Origin: Orychophragmus violaceus
Taxonomy: Eukaryota; Streptophyta; Magnoliopsida; Brassicales; Brassicaceae
Assembly: GCA_030180135.1 (NCBI GenBank)
Contig: CM058233.1
Coordinates: forward strand, 58,796,500 to 58,860,499
DNA: 64,000 nucleotides
Reading direction: 5' to 3'
In this document: piece by piece, positions 54,722 through 64,000 of the stretch
Layout: each line of letters opens with the position of its first letter
Numbering within the stretch: position 1 is the stretch's first letter
Made by a program: the position numbers and the translations under genes
The notes under the pieces: generated by a model
Told to the model about the DNA's origin: nothing
Database searches by the model: none
Seen by the model: the letters and a program-made list of their open reading frames with translations, nothing else

Positions 54722-56384
54722 ATCTGAAATATATAAATAAAAAGGTTATTAGTTATTATGTTCAAAATGATTAATCTCGTATTAAAATATAATATGATTA
54801 ATCATGCATTATATTCAATAACATATGTTACCCTCAATAGAATATAATGATTCCAAGATCCACATATAACTAAGATTAAAGTGGGCCACTGGCCGTCACC
54901 CAACCTTAGCTTATATCGGTAAGCCCTATATCGGCTAATTATATCCGTGATATAACTCTTGGTTGTGAATCTGGGCCCGAGGCCCAATCCACTCTGATGT
55001 CTCAAGGCCCGGGACTCCCGATGGCCTAGTCAAGAAAACCGGACTATACAGTCATGTAATCATTAATGTCTGGGACTCCCAATGACATTTATGAATCACA
55101 AACCGTCTTACCCACGCAAAAGCAGACATCCTCACACTGTAAGGCCATGAATACAATTGAATGGGCTTCGACAGCTGACATAGCCTGGACAAGACATCCA
55201 ACGCTTGATATTATTTGAGGTTCGTAGGTTTATTAAAATTCATTCCCAAAATAGAAGATTACTATTTCGGGAAACTTTCTATTTAAGGAAACCTACTATT
55301 TTTGGAAACTTTCTAAAATTGGAAACTTTCTAAAACCGGAAACTTTCTAACTTTAGAAATTTCTTTAAAATCCAAAACCCGCAAATTCAGAAACTTCTAT
55401 TTAAAGAAACTTTCTAATTTCAAAAATTTCGGAAACTTTAATTTAAAAACGACTTTATAATTTTATAAAATAGATTTTAAATTAATCTGAAGAAAGACTC
55501 AATTAACTGGCCCAATTGTTTTAACTTCTTGGCCCGAGGCCCAAGAATTGGTCCATGTCCAAGACATGACCCAATTGTCCAATTAATTGACATAACCGGT
55601 CTGGTTCATTAAAACTGGTCTAACCAAGTTTTAATTACTACGATGACCACAATTGTCAACCGGTTATTTACTAAACCGGAATTTCTCAATTTATTTGGTC
55701 CAACCAAATCAAATTAGAAATTCCTGGTTTAGGCACTAAATCCAATATTTCTTTCGAGATTGGATTTCTTATCCTGGTTTAACCAGACTTAATAAACTTA
55801 TCAAATCTGTTTATTAAACCAGGACGATTTAATTTTAATTAAAAAAACTTAAACCGAACCGCCAAAACGAACCGTGACGATCACGTCAGCCCTAGCTTCG
55901 CGACCATTGTCCAGCCGCAAGCCGTGCAACGATCCGAGATCGAGACGACGTGCAGCTCCGGACGGGACGCGACAGCCGGGCAGGTTGGGACGCTCGGGTG
56001 GGACGGTCGGGACGCACGGTCGCTCCACGATCGCCGAGCGATCGGGACGTGACGCGCGCGACAGCCGGGAAGCGATCGGGACGACGCGATCGACTCGACG
56101 CGACGATCGACTGCGATCGGTCGACCGATCCGATCCGATCCATCCGTCCGATCCGCGTCCGACCGGTCCAATCCGACCAACCGGCCATGCCGATCCAATC
56201 CGATCGCAAATCTGAGTCATATAGCTCATGTTTTGCGATTTTTCTTGTGTGTTTAGAGTTCAATTATGTTTCTTAACTGTTTTATCTTATCAGTAATTGA
56301 TTCAAAAACAATTCTAAACAGATTAAACAACCTAAACAATGAATCTAAAACAAGAAACCTAAGAACCAATGGCTCTGATACCAC
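54722..56384 (-). other. Third Copia 5' leader with GGGACG/CGATCG tract
   Basis: Corresponds to the leader of the other two elements, with GGAAACTTTCTAA repeats (55280-55400). The tract at 55855-56215 is rich in CGATCGGGACG, GACCGATCCGATCC and related repeats and differs clearly from those of its relatives. Primer-binding site at 56370-56383. Overlapping frames on both strands across this tract are not genes. Confidence 0.75.
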
Positions 56385-57013
56385 TGTTGGATAGTTCAGT
56401 TGATCCTGATTCAATTCTCATATTGATATCAACCTAAACATGCATCAGATCTAGGTGTTCTTATTTAGAAACAATATGATCTCACCTTTTACCTGTTAGT
56501 TGCAGCGGAATTGATGAACAGGTCAGAGATCAGGGAGATACACCAAGGGATGAATCCTCCAAAGGCTCACACACGCAATCACCGGAAACTGGCTGCTAGA
56601 CCACGAGGAGATGGGGCGCAGAAGAGAGAGAGAGGCGCGGCTTAGGAGGCTAGGGTTAGGGAGAAAAGACTTGGCTTTTAGTCATTAAAAGCCTTCTCTT
56701 TCCCTTTTGGGCTTTTGGGCCCAATCTGATTAAATCCCATTTAATCAGACCCATTAATCTTTCTCTCTTAGTACGACAAATGCCTAGCACTTTTGTCGTA
56801 CTTCTGCTAAGCCGTTCCAACACATTTTCCTGTTAGCTTAGGCGTGTGACCCATATGGGATCATATAATAAAAGCAATAAGTCCAAGACTTATAGATCAT
56901 GAGCGGACTCTAGCAAGCCATCATGATCCCCAGTATTATATGACTTATGTCTGATCTCGACATACTCTTACTTTCTAGAGACAGTACCGAGATTACTGGA
57001 CACAATTCCAACA
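56385..57013 (-). repeat. Third Copia LTR (5' LTR in element orientation)
   Basis: 629 bp, matching 49261-49889, followed by the GTTAA target repeat. Confidence 0.93.
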
Positions 57014-57018
57014 GTTAA

Positions 57019-57650
57019 CAGTAAATTTTATGAAATCCTTATTATATTATTCACAAGTCATGTGAGAGAAGAAATGGTGACTGCTTCTCCATCTGATACA
57101 TCAGCGACACCTCCTTTTTTTACGTTTTTTACCGAACATTATCAGAAAATATTACCAAAAATATTTTGAAAACATTGTGGTTTTCAACTGCTCCCCTTTT
57201 CAGATCTCATTTCTCTCTCTCTCATCCAGGTAAAAAAAAGTAAAGCTTTCTTCATCGATTATTCTGGTAAAAATCAAGCCAACTTCTTCGATTATTCGTA
57301 GGATCTCAATTCATTATTTTTTCTATGTACAAATTTGAGAATTGGATATCAATTGCAAGGAGATCGATGATGAAATTTCGAGATGTTTTCTTTCCAGATC
57401 TCAGAGAAGAACAATGGTGAGAGATCGACCAGAGAAGAAGAGCCAAGATATTGATTACGGAACTCAGGTAGAAATTTCATAATCTTCTTCTTCTTCGATG
57501 CTCTCCGATCTCCTTCACGTTCTGGGTTTAATGTGGATTTTTTAAAAGTGTTTTGCAAATTCATCTCTGACGAAGCCTTTGGTCTGGAGGTGATAGATTT
57601 CAGGTACAAATCTGCAATAACACCTCGATTCGACAAACTAAATTTAATTT
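57019..57650 (+). other. Flank with one exon-like segment
   Basis: An ATG at 57414 opens 18 codons (MVRDRPEKKSQDIDYGTQ) ending exactly at a CAG|GTAGAA donor (57468). It is preceded by a CT-rich leader with a TCTCATCCAGGTAA splice-like site near 57226. It could be the first coding exon of the gene fragment that follows, but the phase does not match the acceptors I tried. The protein is not recognised. Confidence 0.3.
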
Positions 57651-57929
57651 AGAAACTAGGACGGTTGTAGAACTGGCAAAACAGCATAAGAAAGAGAAGA
57701 AATTATTGAAAGAAAACACTATGAAAAGGCTGTCTGAGAGGGAGTTTGCGGTAAAAAATGTGAACAGCCAGTTTGAAAAAGCGAACAATACTGCTCGCAG
57801 GCTCGAGGTAGAACAATCTGTACTGAAGAAAGAGATGGAAGCTAGTAAGATAAGAGCTGCTGAGTCTGCTGAGAGTTATAGAGAAGCAAAAAGGGCGAAG
57901 ATCATTGAAGGATACTCAGTTGTGGGAAG
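57651..57929 (+). pseudogene. Fragment of a MIP1/RF298-type RING E3 ligase (coiled-coil exon)
   Basis: The frame VVELAKQHKKEKKLLKENTM continues to FEKANNTARRLEVEQS, KEMEASKIRAAESAESYREA and KRAK. This is the LEENTMKKLSE...ANxAVRRLEVE...EMEAAKLRAAESA pattern of the coiled-coil region of plant MND1-interacting-protein-1 / RF298 family E3 ligases. Neither the upstream domain nor the RING finger is present. The gypsy LTR begins at 57930, 30 bases after similarity fades, so the gene is truncated, either before or by that insertion. Family recognition is from memory. Confidence 0.65.
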
Positions 57930-59196
57930 TGTTGGGGTCAAAAACCCCCTCGACGAAAACAAGATCGGACAATCGGACACAGACAAATGTCCGCTTCGGA
58001 CAAACAAGGTTTTGTATAAATAACCAAGTTATACGAAGCGCCGACAACTTCACTTGAACAACTTATTAAACAAAAGGATTCAATTGATACATTCCATACG
58101 AAATGGACGACATTTCATGTCCGGCGGACCAATCGGACAAACGAACCTTCCAACAGGGATTGCGGATCAACGAAACATCCAAACGGACAAAGATCGAGCT
58201 GAATCAGCTCGGAACCGAGCCAAACCAGCTTGGAATCACCGAGCTGAACCAGCTCGGATCCGAACTGAACTAGCTCAAAACTTCCAAGCTGAACCAGCTC
58301 GAGTTTTCCGACCTGAACGAGCTCGGAAGTTCCGAGCTAAACCAGCTCGGACCGAGCTGAACCAGCTCGGAAATTCCGATCTAATCCAGCTCAGGTCCGA
58401 GCTAAACCAGCTCGGATCCGAGCTAAACCAGCTCGGATCCGAACCCTTCCCTTTTCAGAACATGATTTACCCCTTCGGAAAGTCCGAGCTGAATGAATCT
58501 CTTGCAAACTTCCTAGCTGGACTTTGCCGAACGGATAGTCAAACATTTGCCGATATGCACAACTTGCCGCAATCCACCTTCAGAAACGTCGGCTTGTACC
58601 TTCTTGGCCGATAACTTGGGCTGACAGACCAAGTTAAAGGAAATAAGAACTAGGCCCAAACATACGACATATGGATACGCAAAACTTTGGGCCGAATAAG
58701 TAAGTTTGTACGCAGATGGACTCGGATCGTCCGTTCTCGGCCCATCCGACAAATAGGTCAAGCCGCGGAAAGATGGTTGTCAAAGAAAGGAGATAAACTC
58801 GAAGAAGTAAAGAAGAAGATATCTTTGAGCTAAAGAGAAAAATCCGAGATGAAAATGTAAATCGGAACGGAAAAAGGAAGGAGATAACAACAGGAAGATT
58901 TCCGCAAATCTTGCGGAAAATATCCTCGAAACCGACTTGCCGCAGCTATATAAGGAGATGGAAGTCATACGATTTAGATAGAGCAAAAAACCCTAGCATC
59001 TAGACTTAAGAGTTTAGCAATTTTCTTAGCCGATTTTTTTTCTTTGTATTCTCTTTTCCGACATTTGTACTCTTTTCCGATCTAACATCAATAAAACATC
59101 CTCCGGTTTTACTAGTTTAGTGGTTTATCTTTGAAGTTTATGTTCCCTTAAAAGTTTGCTCTACAAGTTTTGACCGTGCGAGTTTCGACTCTCACA
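57930..59196 (+). repeat. Gypsy 5' LTR
   Basis: Starts TGTTGGGGTCAAAAACCCCC and ends CTCTCACA; 1,267 bp. A TATATAAG box at 58947-58954 and AATAAA at 59090-59095 mark promoter and polyadenylation signals in plus orientation. Between 58195 and 58445 there are about a dozen AGCTGAACCAGCTCGG-type repeats. Confidence 0.75.
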
Positions 59197-59266
59197 GTTT
59201 GGCACCGTCTGTGGGGAAATAAAAATTTCTTACACTTAAAAACCACCGACTAGCAGATCCGTAGAT

Positions 59267-59992
59267 ATGGCCACCGACGGAGACAAAACGAATCATCCAC
59301 TGACGATCAACGTTGCAGCAGACACAACCACAGTACATGACACCATGACGGACAGCACTGAAACAAACGCAGCCGCAACTGATTCAATAACAGCCGACAT
59401 AGCGCTGGCCAATCTAAAGAAAAAGACAGCCGATATAGCGCTGGCCGATTTAAAGAAGAAAACCGCCGTACTGATACATAAACTCAGTATCGGGAGAAGG
59501 AGAATACCACGCTCACCGAGCAAGTGTAGAAGCTCGGAACAAAAACCATGGAGCACTCAGGCAGTGAATTTCGTACCAACTAAGCATAGGCGACTCGTTT
59601 TCTCAACGCCTTACGGCTCAACGAGAAATCCTATGATACATCATCCACAACTCCCAAACAAGCGAATGCCTCCCGCGGACAGATCTAACACAACAGATAT
59701 ACCACCACTAATCCAACCAAGACGGATCGCGACGACTATCGACGTCGATGGAGAAGACTTCATGAACGTAACTTCAAACAAAAAAAAACTTAACAAGGGT
59801 ACCAGGATCGGATCCGAATTCGTCAAACCGAATTGTGGTGTTCGAAGATCGTCTTCAGCGCCACTCACTTTACGATCCATCGATTGTCAAGATAAGTACC
59901 TAAATTCGTATTCGTCTCATCATCAGTTGATTTACAAATTATGCCAATCTATTCAACTTCCTCGCGACTTATCGATTTTAGCCTTGTTATAA
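59267..59992 (+). pseudogene. Gag-like start of the gypsy element, truncated
   Basis: ATG at 59267 lies 50 bp after the primer-binding-like site, in the expected position for gag. The 241-codon frame has an acidic Thr-rich N-terminus with a duplicated ADIALAxLKKKTA segment (about residues 44-70), then basic sequence without a recognisable zinc knuckle. Gag proteins of this lineage are usually much longer and continue into protease, so this is a remnant or a rearranged gag. Confidence 0.5.
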
Positions 59993-60359
59993 GTTTTCCG
60001 CTTTCAGTGCTTTACGATTATAGGAATTACTTTCTTACTTACTTAGAAATTAACATGACATAAACTCTTGATCGAAATCGTAAATATCTCGTCAAATCTT
60101 TTCATATGTTCAACTTGCAGTCTATTGCTCTTTGATTTTGTTTTACATGCATCTTGGTTTGGAATTTTGCGGTTATACATCATATTCTAACCGATTTTTA
60201 TCATTGAACGAGTCTCCGGCTTTGCTTCGTATGCAGGTCCAGTCCGACGCCAAGTAGCCAAACTATCCTTAACCAATCGTCATCGATGCCCCGCGGTCAC
60301 ACCAGCAGGCGTTCCAAGCCATTCTGCTCCTGACCGTACATATATTATCTCATAAGACT
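59993..60359. other. No feature identified within the gypsy element
   Basis: No domain or repeat array was recognised here on either strand. Confidence 0.4.
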
Positions 60360-60712
60360 GCTCGAAAATTCCGAGCATACCAGCTCAGAAATTTCGAGCA
60401 AACCCGAGCACGCAAACGCTAGCAGCATGCTCGAACACTCACAAGCGTACTCGGCAGCTCGCAAAGCACGCTCGTCAGCTCGCAAAGCACGTTCGGCAAC
60501 TCGCAAAGCACGCTCGGCAACTCGCAGAGCATGCTCGGCAACTCACAAAGCCTGCTCGGCAACTCGCAAGCGTACTCGGCAGCTCGCAAAGCACGCTCGT
60601 CAGCTCGCAAAGCACGCTCGGCAACTCGCAAAGCTTGCTCGGCAACTCGCGAAACATGCTCGGCAACTCACGGAGCATGCTCGGCAACTCGCAAAACATG
60701 CTTAGACTGATT
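60360..60712 (+). repeat. Tandem array of GCTCGGCAACTCGCAAAGCA, about 20-bp period
   Basis: About 14 units lie between 60420 and 60705, with GTACTCGGCAGCTCGC and GCTCGTCAGCTCGC variants. A higher-order duplication is visible: the block from 60446 recurs at 60570. Open frames on both strands across the array result from a period close to a multiple of three and are not genes. Confidence 0.9.
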
Positions 60713-60769
60713 TGTGAGCAATCATCTCAAACAGAAATGCTCGAAAAATTTTGTGAGCAAAAAAAGAAA

Positions 60770-61150
60770 AAAATCCAGCTCGGACATAACGAGCGGCCAA
60801 CTCGAAAATAGAAATAAAAATAAAATAAAAAAACTAATTCGCTAGGAGAACAGCCAGCTCGGAAGAAAAAAAAAATTTCAGCTCGCTCATGAAGAGCAGC
60901 CAGCTCGGACGGAAGGAAAAAAAAAAAAATTTCAGCTCGCTCATGAAGAGCAGCCAGCTCGGAAGGAAGAAGATAAAAAAAAAGAATTCGCCGAGCACAA
61001 ACTTGCCAACTTTTCCGAGCACAAACTTGCCAACTTTTCCGAGCACATAGTTCATGCTCAAGCTTAATTAATTAAGCATAGCATGCATCTTCATCCAAAA
61101 AAAAAAGAGAAAGGCAGCTCGGACCAAAAAAAAAAAAAACAGCTCGGACG
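60770..61150 (+). repeat. CAGCTCGGA and poly(A)-rich repeats
   Basis: A unit containing CAGCTCGGA, a poly(A) run, TTTCAGCTCGCTCATGAAGA and GCAGC is repeated at 60858, 60900 and 60950. It is followed by CCGAGCACAAACTTGCCAAC repeats (60990-61040) and further AGCTCGGAC-A(n) units. Confidence 0.8.
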
Positions 61151-61949
61151 TTATTTTCCGAGAGGCTCACCCTTAATTCATTAAGGTTTATCCATGAATG
61201 TACCTTGTTGACAAAAAAAGGCTTATCCAAGCAAAAAAAAAATTATTGTTCTCGGCAATTGCATTCCAAATTACGTCTCTGAGCAAATTACGACAATGAG
61301 CAAATTACGTCTCGGAGCAAGTGATGATCAAGCAGGATTCCCAAAACTTGCTCGGCATGCTCATACTCGCCTTATGCATTCTCGTCAAAGTTTTCCGAGC
61401 AGAACATGACTTTGATCTCCCAAGCCGATCTCCTTTGTCTAGCTTCTCATCATACGTTTGGAACAGCTCGACAAAACTTGGGAGCTAAAGCTGCTCAACG
61501 ATTTTCTTCTGCATATCAATCTATGTTCGGACGCACAATCTTTTCTTGGCACAAGACAAACTCGGCGTAAGACAGGGTTCTTTACGCGCCAAGAAAAAAC
61601 CCTCGCTTAGCGATTCTATTGACGTCTGCAATGCTCTACGATCCGAGGTGAATATGTCCGCATAATCTCTGCTCGGCGTATTGACCTTCTCGTGGCAATG
61701 AGCTGCTCGACAAAATTTCTTTCCGCGACTGTTTCACCACTCCACAAAATCTGCTCGAATGCACCATCCCCATAGTCAGTACGCGATTGCCTCAGTCTGC
61801 GACGATCACATCATTGAACTTGCCGATCATAAGTTTTGCATGGAGGATTTGATCATGCGACAAAGTAATCTTCTCGGAACATTTTCTCAGCTTGCGATGA
61901 TCAAACTAACGAAATGAACGACGCGATCATGCACTTGTCCGCGTCCAAA
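61151..61949. other. Degenerate internal gypsy DNA
   Basis: Scattered CTCGGCA/CCGAGCA motifs, with no readable pol domain. It probably corresponds to deleted or decayed pol. Confidence 0.4.
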
Positions 61950-62210
61950 ACTACAAACAAGAAACTGCCGAATATTACAAGTCCAATGTCCGCAGTTGAA
62001 GGTTCCTCGACAACGACCTAATCCTATTGAAAGTGCTCCAGGCCGTGGCTGAACGAAACACATGCAAACCAGGATCAAACCAGGAGCAAACCTAGAAGGA
62101 ACATACATAGTTACCAAAATAGTTCGCCGTGGAGCATATGAACTTGTCAACATGGACGACGACAAGATTCCAAGAAGTTGGAATGCAACACGTAGGCAGC
62201 CGATATCTTG
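61950..62210 (+). pseudogene. Gypsy integrase C-terminal remnant
   Basis: With frame changes and stops the plus strand reads YKQETAEYYKSNVRS, then FLDNDLILLKVLQAVAERN, then LEGTYIVTKIVRRGAYELVN and KIPRSWNATRRQP. This matches the usual end of Tat-like gypsy pol (YYNxKVR...GDLVLRKVxQ...WEGPYxVTxVVRxGxYxLxxxDGxxIPRSWN). The integrase core and everything upstream are absent. Confidence 0.8.
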
Positions 62211-62241
62211 ATCGGTTCAGCTGTCCCTCTTTTTTTTTTTT

Positions 62242-62253
62242 AAAAGGGGGGGA
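62242..62253 (+). other. Polypurine tract
   Basis: AAAAGGGGGGGAG follows a T run and lies just after the integrase remnant, where Tat-like elements have an internal or 3' purine tract. The sequence after it does not match the LTR start. Confidence 0.5.
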
Positions 62254-62359
62254 GTGAATCCGTATATATCTATACTTCCGCATCTGAATACATAAATTTT
62301 TAAAAACAATTTTCGAACTTGAAAGCTCTTCGGACAAAGTTACTCGGAACATTCAAAGA

Positions 62360-63060
62360 AATCAACTAGGAACTTCCGACAAGTCAGCTAGGAATGTCCG
62401 AGTTGTTCGAACAAGTTGGCTAGGAACTTCCAAGCAAGTCAGCTATGAAAAGTCCGAGCTGTTCGAACAAATCAGCTAGGAGCTTCCGAGCAAGTCAGCT
62501 AGGAACTTCCAAGCAAGTCAGCTAGGAAAGTCCGAGCTGTTCAAACAAATCGGCTAGGAACTTCCGAGCAAGTGAGCTAGGAACATCCAAACAAGTCAGC
62601 TCGACACTTCCAAGCAAATCAGCTAGTAACTTTCCAGCAAGCAAGCTAGGAAAGTCCAAGCTAATTAAACAAATCAGCTAGGAACTTTCTAGCAAATCAG
62701 ATAGGAAAGTCCGAGGAAATCAGCTAGGAACTTTCCAGAAAACCAGCTAGGAAATTTCGAGCTAATCAAACAAATCAGCTAGGAAAGTCCGAGGAAATCA
62801 GCTAGGAACTTTCCAGCAAACCAGCTGGGAAAGTCCGAGCTAATCAAACAAATCAGCTAGGAAATTTCTAGCAAATCAGCTAGGAAAGTCCGAAGAAATC
62901 AGTTAGGAGTTTTCCAGAAAACCAGCTAGGAAAGTCCGAGATAATCAAACAAATCAGCTAGGAGCTTCCTAGCAAATCAGCTAGGAAAGTCCGTGGAAAT
63001 CAGCTAGGAACTTTCCAGCAAATCAGCTAGGAAAATCCGAGCTAATCAAACAGGCCAGCC
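62360..63060 (+). repeat. Tandem array with CAGCTAGGAA-n-TCC-n-AGC core
   Basis: More than 25 copies of a 26-30 bp unit alternate between CAGCTAGGAACTTTCCAGCA and CAGCTAGGAAAGTCCGAGC-TAATCAAACAAAT types, giving a higher-order period of about 110-130 bp in the right half (62640-63040). Confidence 0.9.
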
Positions 63061-63235
63061 CGGAAATCCCGAGCTGACCATTCTCCGCGGAAATTCCGAG
63101 ATGACCATTCTCCGCGAAAATTCCGAGCTGGCCATTCTCCGCGGAAATTCTGAGCTGACCATTCTCCGCGGATATTCCGAGCTAACCATTCTCCGCTTAA
63201 ATTCCGAGCTGACCACTCTCCTTGGGAATTCCGAG
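63060..63235 (+). repeat. 30-bp tandem array with ATTCCGAGCTGACCATTCTC
   Basis: Six units of about 30 bp, each CCGCGGAAATTCCGAGCTGA plus CCATTCT. Several frames are open on both strands because 30 is divisible by three. Confidence 0.9.
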
Positions 63236-63239
63236 AAAA

Positions 63240-64000
63240 GCACTTATTTCGTACAGACAACTTACTCAAACAACTCCGGACAATAGATCTTAGTTGGAAG
63301 CACGTTGCGTCCGCAAAAGTTCAACTCTCCGACCATACTCTTGAAGTTATCCGGTAACAAAAATAAACACTTTTTCTTCTTTTCGTATAGTTTATTTCTC
63401 TTGGATCAAAATTAGGATATAAACCTTTTAGTTCAGATCCCGCCTATTACTATTACGTCACATGCATAATTGTTAGAAATAGATTATCTTGTCTGCTGAC
63501 GGCTGCAGTAGACAAACACATACATCCTTTACGGATATTAGCCAACAGGTCCTATATGGATTGAGGCTCTACACATCCAACAAACGGATAAAAGTGAGCT
63601 ATATAAATTTTGGATACCGCCAAGGTATGTTTATTATCGGCGAAGGGAACATAAGTCGAAGGTCAACGTAAGATCCCGAATACGGGTTGTTGACAGGTCT
63701 TCAAATCCGCCGCACCAGTACTGGAGTTGATAATAGACCAAAAATCCAGTATGACGCTACTCAGCACACTGGTAAAATGACGTTTTAACCAAGTATATCT
63801 TGGTTCGGTATCTTTGAAAGGTGGTCCTGCGGATACCTGCTTATTTTCAGTGAACGAAATATGCGAGGCGAGAGTTTCGCGGAAAATCGGGATCGAAAAT
63901 CCAAACCCAGTAAAATACAACACACTGGTCTCGACAAAATCATTATTGAGTACACGACCGACTTGGGAATGTAGGACGGCAGACCCCCGCACTAGTACTG
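63240..64000. other. 3' noncoding region of the gypsy element, no gene seen
   Basis: A 109-codon minus-strand frame at the right edge has no recognisable domain and starts within a region continuing beyond the window. I do not call it a gene. Confidence 0.4.

Larger units (their letters stand above)
49261..57013 (-). mobile_element. Third Copia element, intact and young
   Basis: 7,753 bp with 629-bp LTRs (49261-49889 and 56385-57013) that look identical, target duplication GTTAA (49256-49260, 57014-57018), an initiator-Met primer-binding site at 56370-56383 and an intact gag-pol frame. It belongs to the same family as the element at 27168, but its LTR outer end starts TGTTGGATAG instead of TGAAGGATTG. 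It is inserted just upstream of an RPA-like exon. Confidence 0.95.
57930..64000 (+). mobile_element. Decayed Tat-like Ty3/gypsy element, right end beyond the window
   Basis: A left LTR (57930-59196) is followed by a primer-binding-like site TGGCACCGTCTGTGGGGA (59200-59217), a short gag-like start, long repeat-rich noncoding DNA, an integrase C-terminal remnant (61950-62210), a polypurine tract (62242-62253) and a long repeat-rich 3' region. Protease, reverse transcriptase and RNase H are missing. The long 3' noncoding region with tandem arrays after pol is typical of the Tat lineage. The right LTR is not in view, so neither length nor target duplication can be given. Confidence 0.7.

Noticed and set aside
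55849..56276. Five overlapping Arg-rich frames of over 100 codons
   Set aside because: Same reason: G/C-rich self-complementary repeats in the third Copia leader keep several frames open.
60419..60705. Ala/Arg/Ser-rich repeat protein on plus and Leu/Cys-rich one on minus
   Set aside because: Frames result from a 20-bp tandem array in the gypsy element; no start context or flanking exons.
63042..63269. Repeat proteins in the 30-bp array
   Set aside because: A period divisible by three leaves several frames open on both strands; nothing else supports coding.

Overview
This is nuclear plant DNA, most likely from a Brassicaceae species. It is A/T-rich and contains spliced genes with GT-AG introns, initiator-tRNA-Met-primed Copia elements, LINEs with plant-type DUF4283 and zf-RVT domains, RPA/DUF223-like pseudogenes, and a Mutator element that carries DUF1985-Ulp1 and GRF zinc-finger genes. 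Almost all of it is transposable-element sequence. The only likely ordinary host gene is a 116-residue conserved plant protein at 12.3-12.6 kb on the minus strand. A fragment of a MIP1/RF298-type E3 ligase lies at 57.7 kb.

Layout: 0-2.8 kb, a spliced gypsy-type gag-like gene on the minus strand that runs off the left edge, its promoter region and an LTR-like remnant. 2.9-4.1 kb, a decayed L1-type LINE (minus). 4.4-11.2 kb, an intact LINE (plus) with a 13-bp target duplication, two ORFs overlapping as ATGA, and a poly(A) tail. 11.4-12.0 kb, a 614-bp hAT-type MITE with an 8-bp target duplication. 12.2-12.7 kb, the small gene. 13-16 kb, A/T-rich DNA. 16-22 kb and 46.6-48.7 kb, a 3,390-bp tandem duplication containing RPA-like pseudogene exons and joined at a 7-bp microhomology. 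Its second copy is split by a 24.7-kb Mutator-like element (MULE, 21,919-46,596) and by a 367-bp MITE with telomere-like repeats. 49.3-57.0 kb, an intact Copia inserted in another RPA-like pseudogene. 57.9-64.0 kb, a decayed Tat-like gypsy element full of tandem repeats, running off the right edge.

The MULE is the most interesting object. It has imperfect terminal inverted repeats, a perfect 9-bp target duplication (TTATAAAGA), and three genes: a GRF zinc-finger/coiled-coil/membrane protein (+), a DUF1985-Ulp1 (C48) protease gene (+) and a MuDR-type transposase (-). Its noncoding parts are sprinkled with a palindrome of the form TCAGACTTC-N4-GAAGTCTGA. The palindrome occurs in introns, leaders and intergenic spaces but I did not see it in exons or in the nested elements. 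Its first protease exon is interrupted by a Copia that lost most of its gag-pol, and a younger intact Copia of the same family sits inside that one. The order of insertion can be read from the nesting: tandem duplication, then MULE, then outer Copia, then inner Copia.

The transposase (three stops, one frameshift) and the protease (4-bp repeat slip) are broken, so this MULE copy is probably not autonomous. The two intact Copia elements and the LINE look recent: the LTR pairs appear identical and the reading frames are open.
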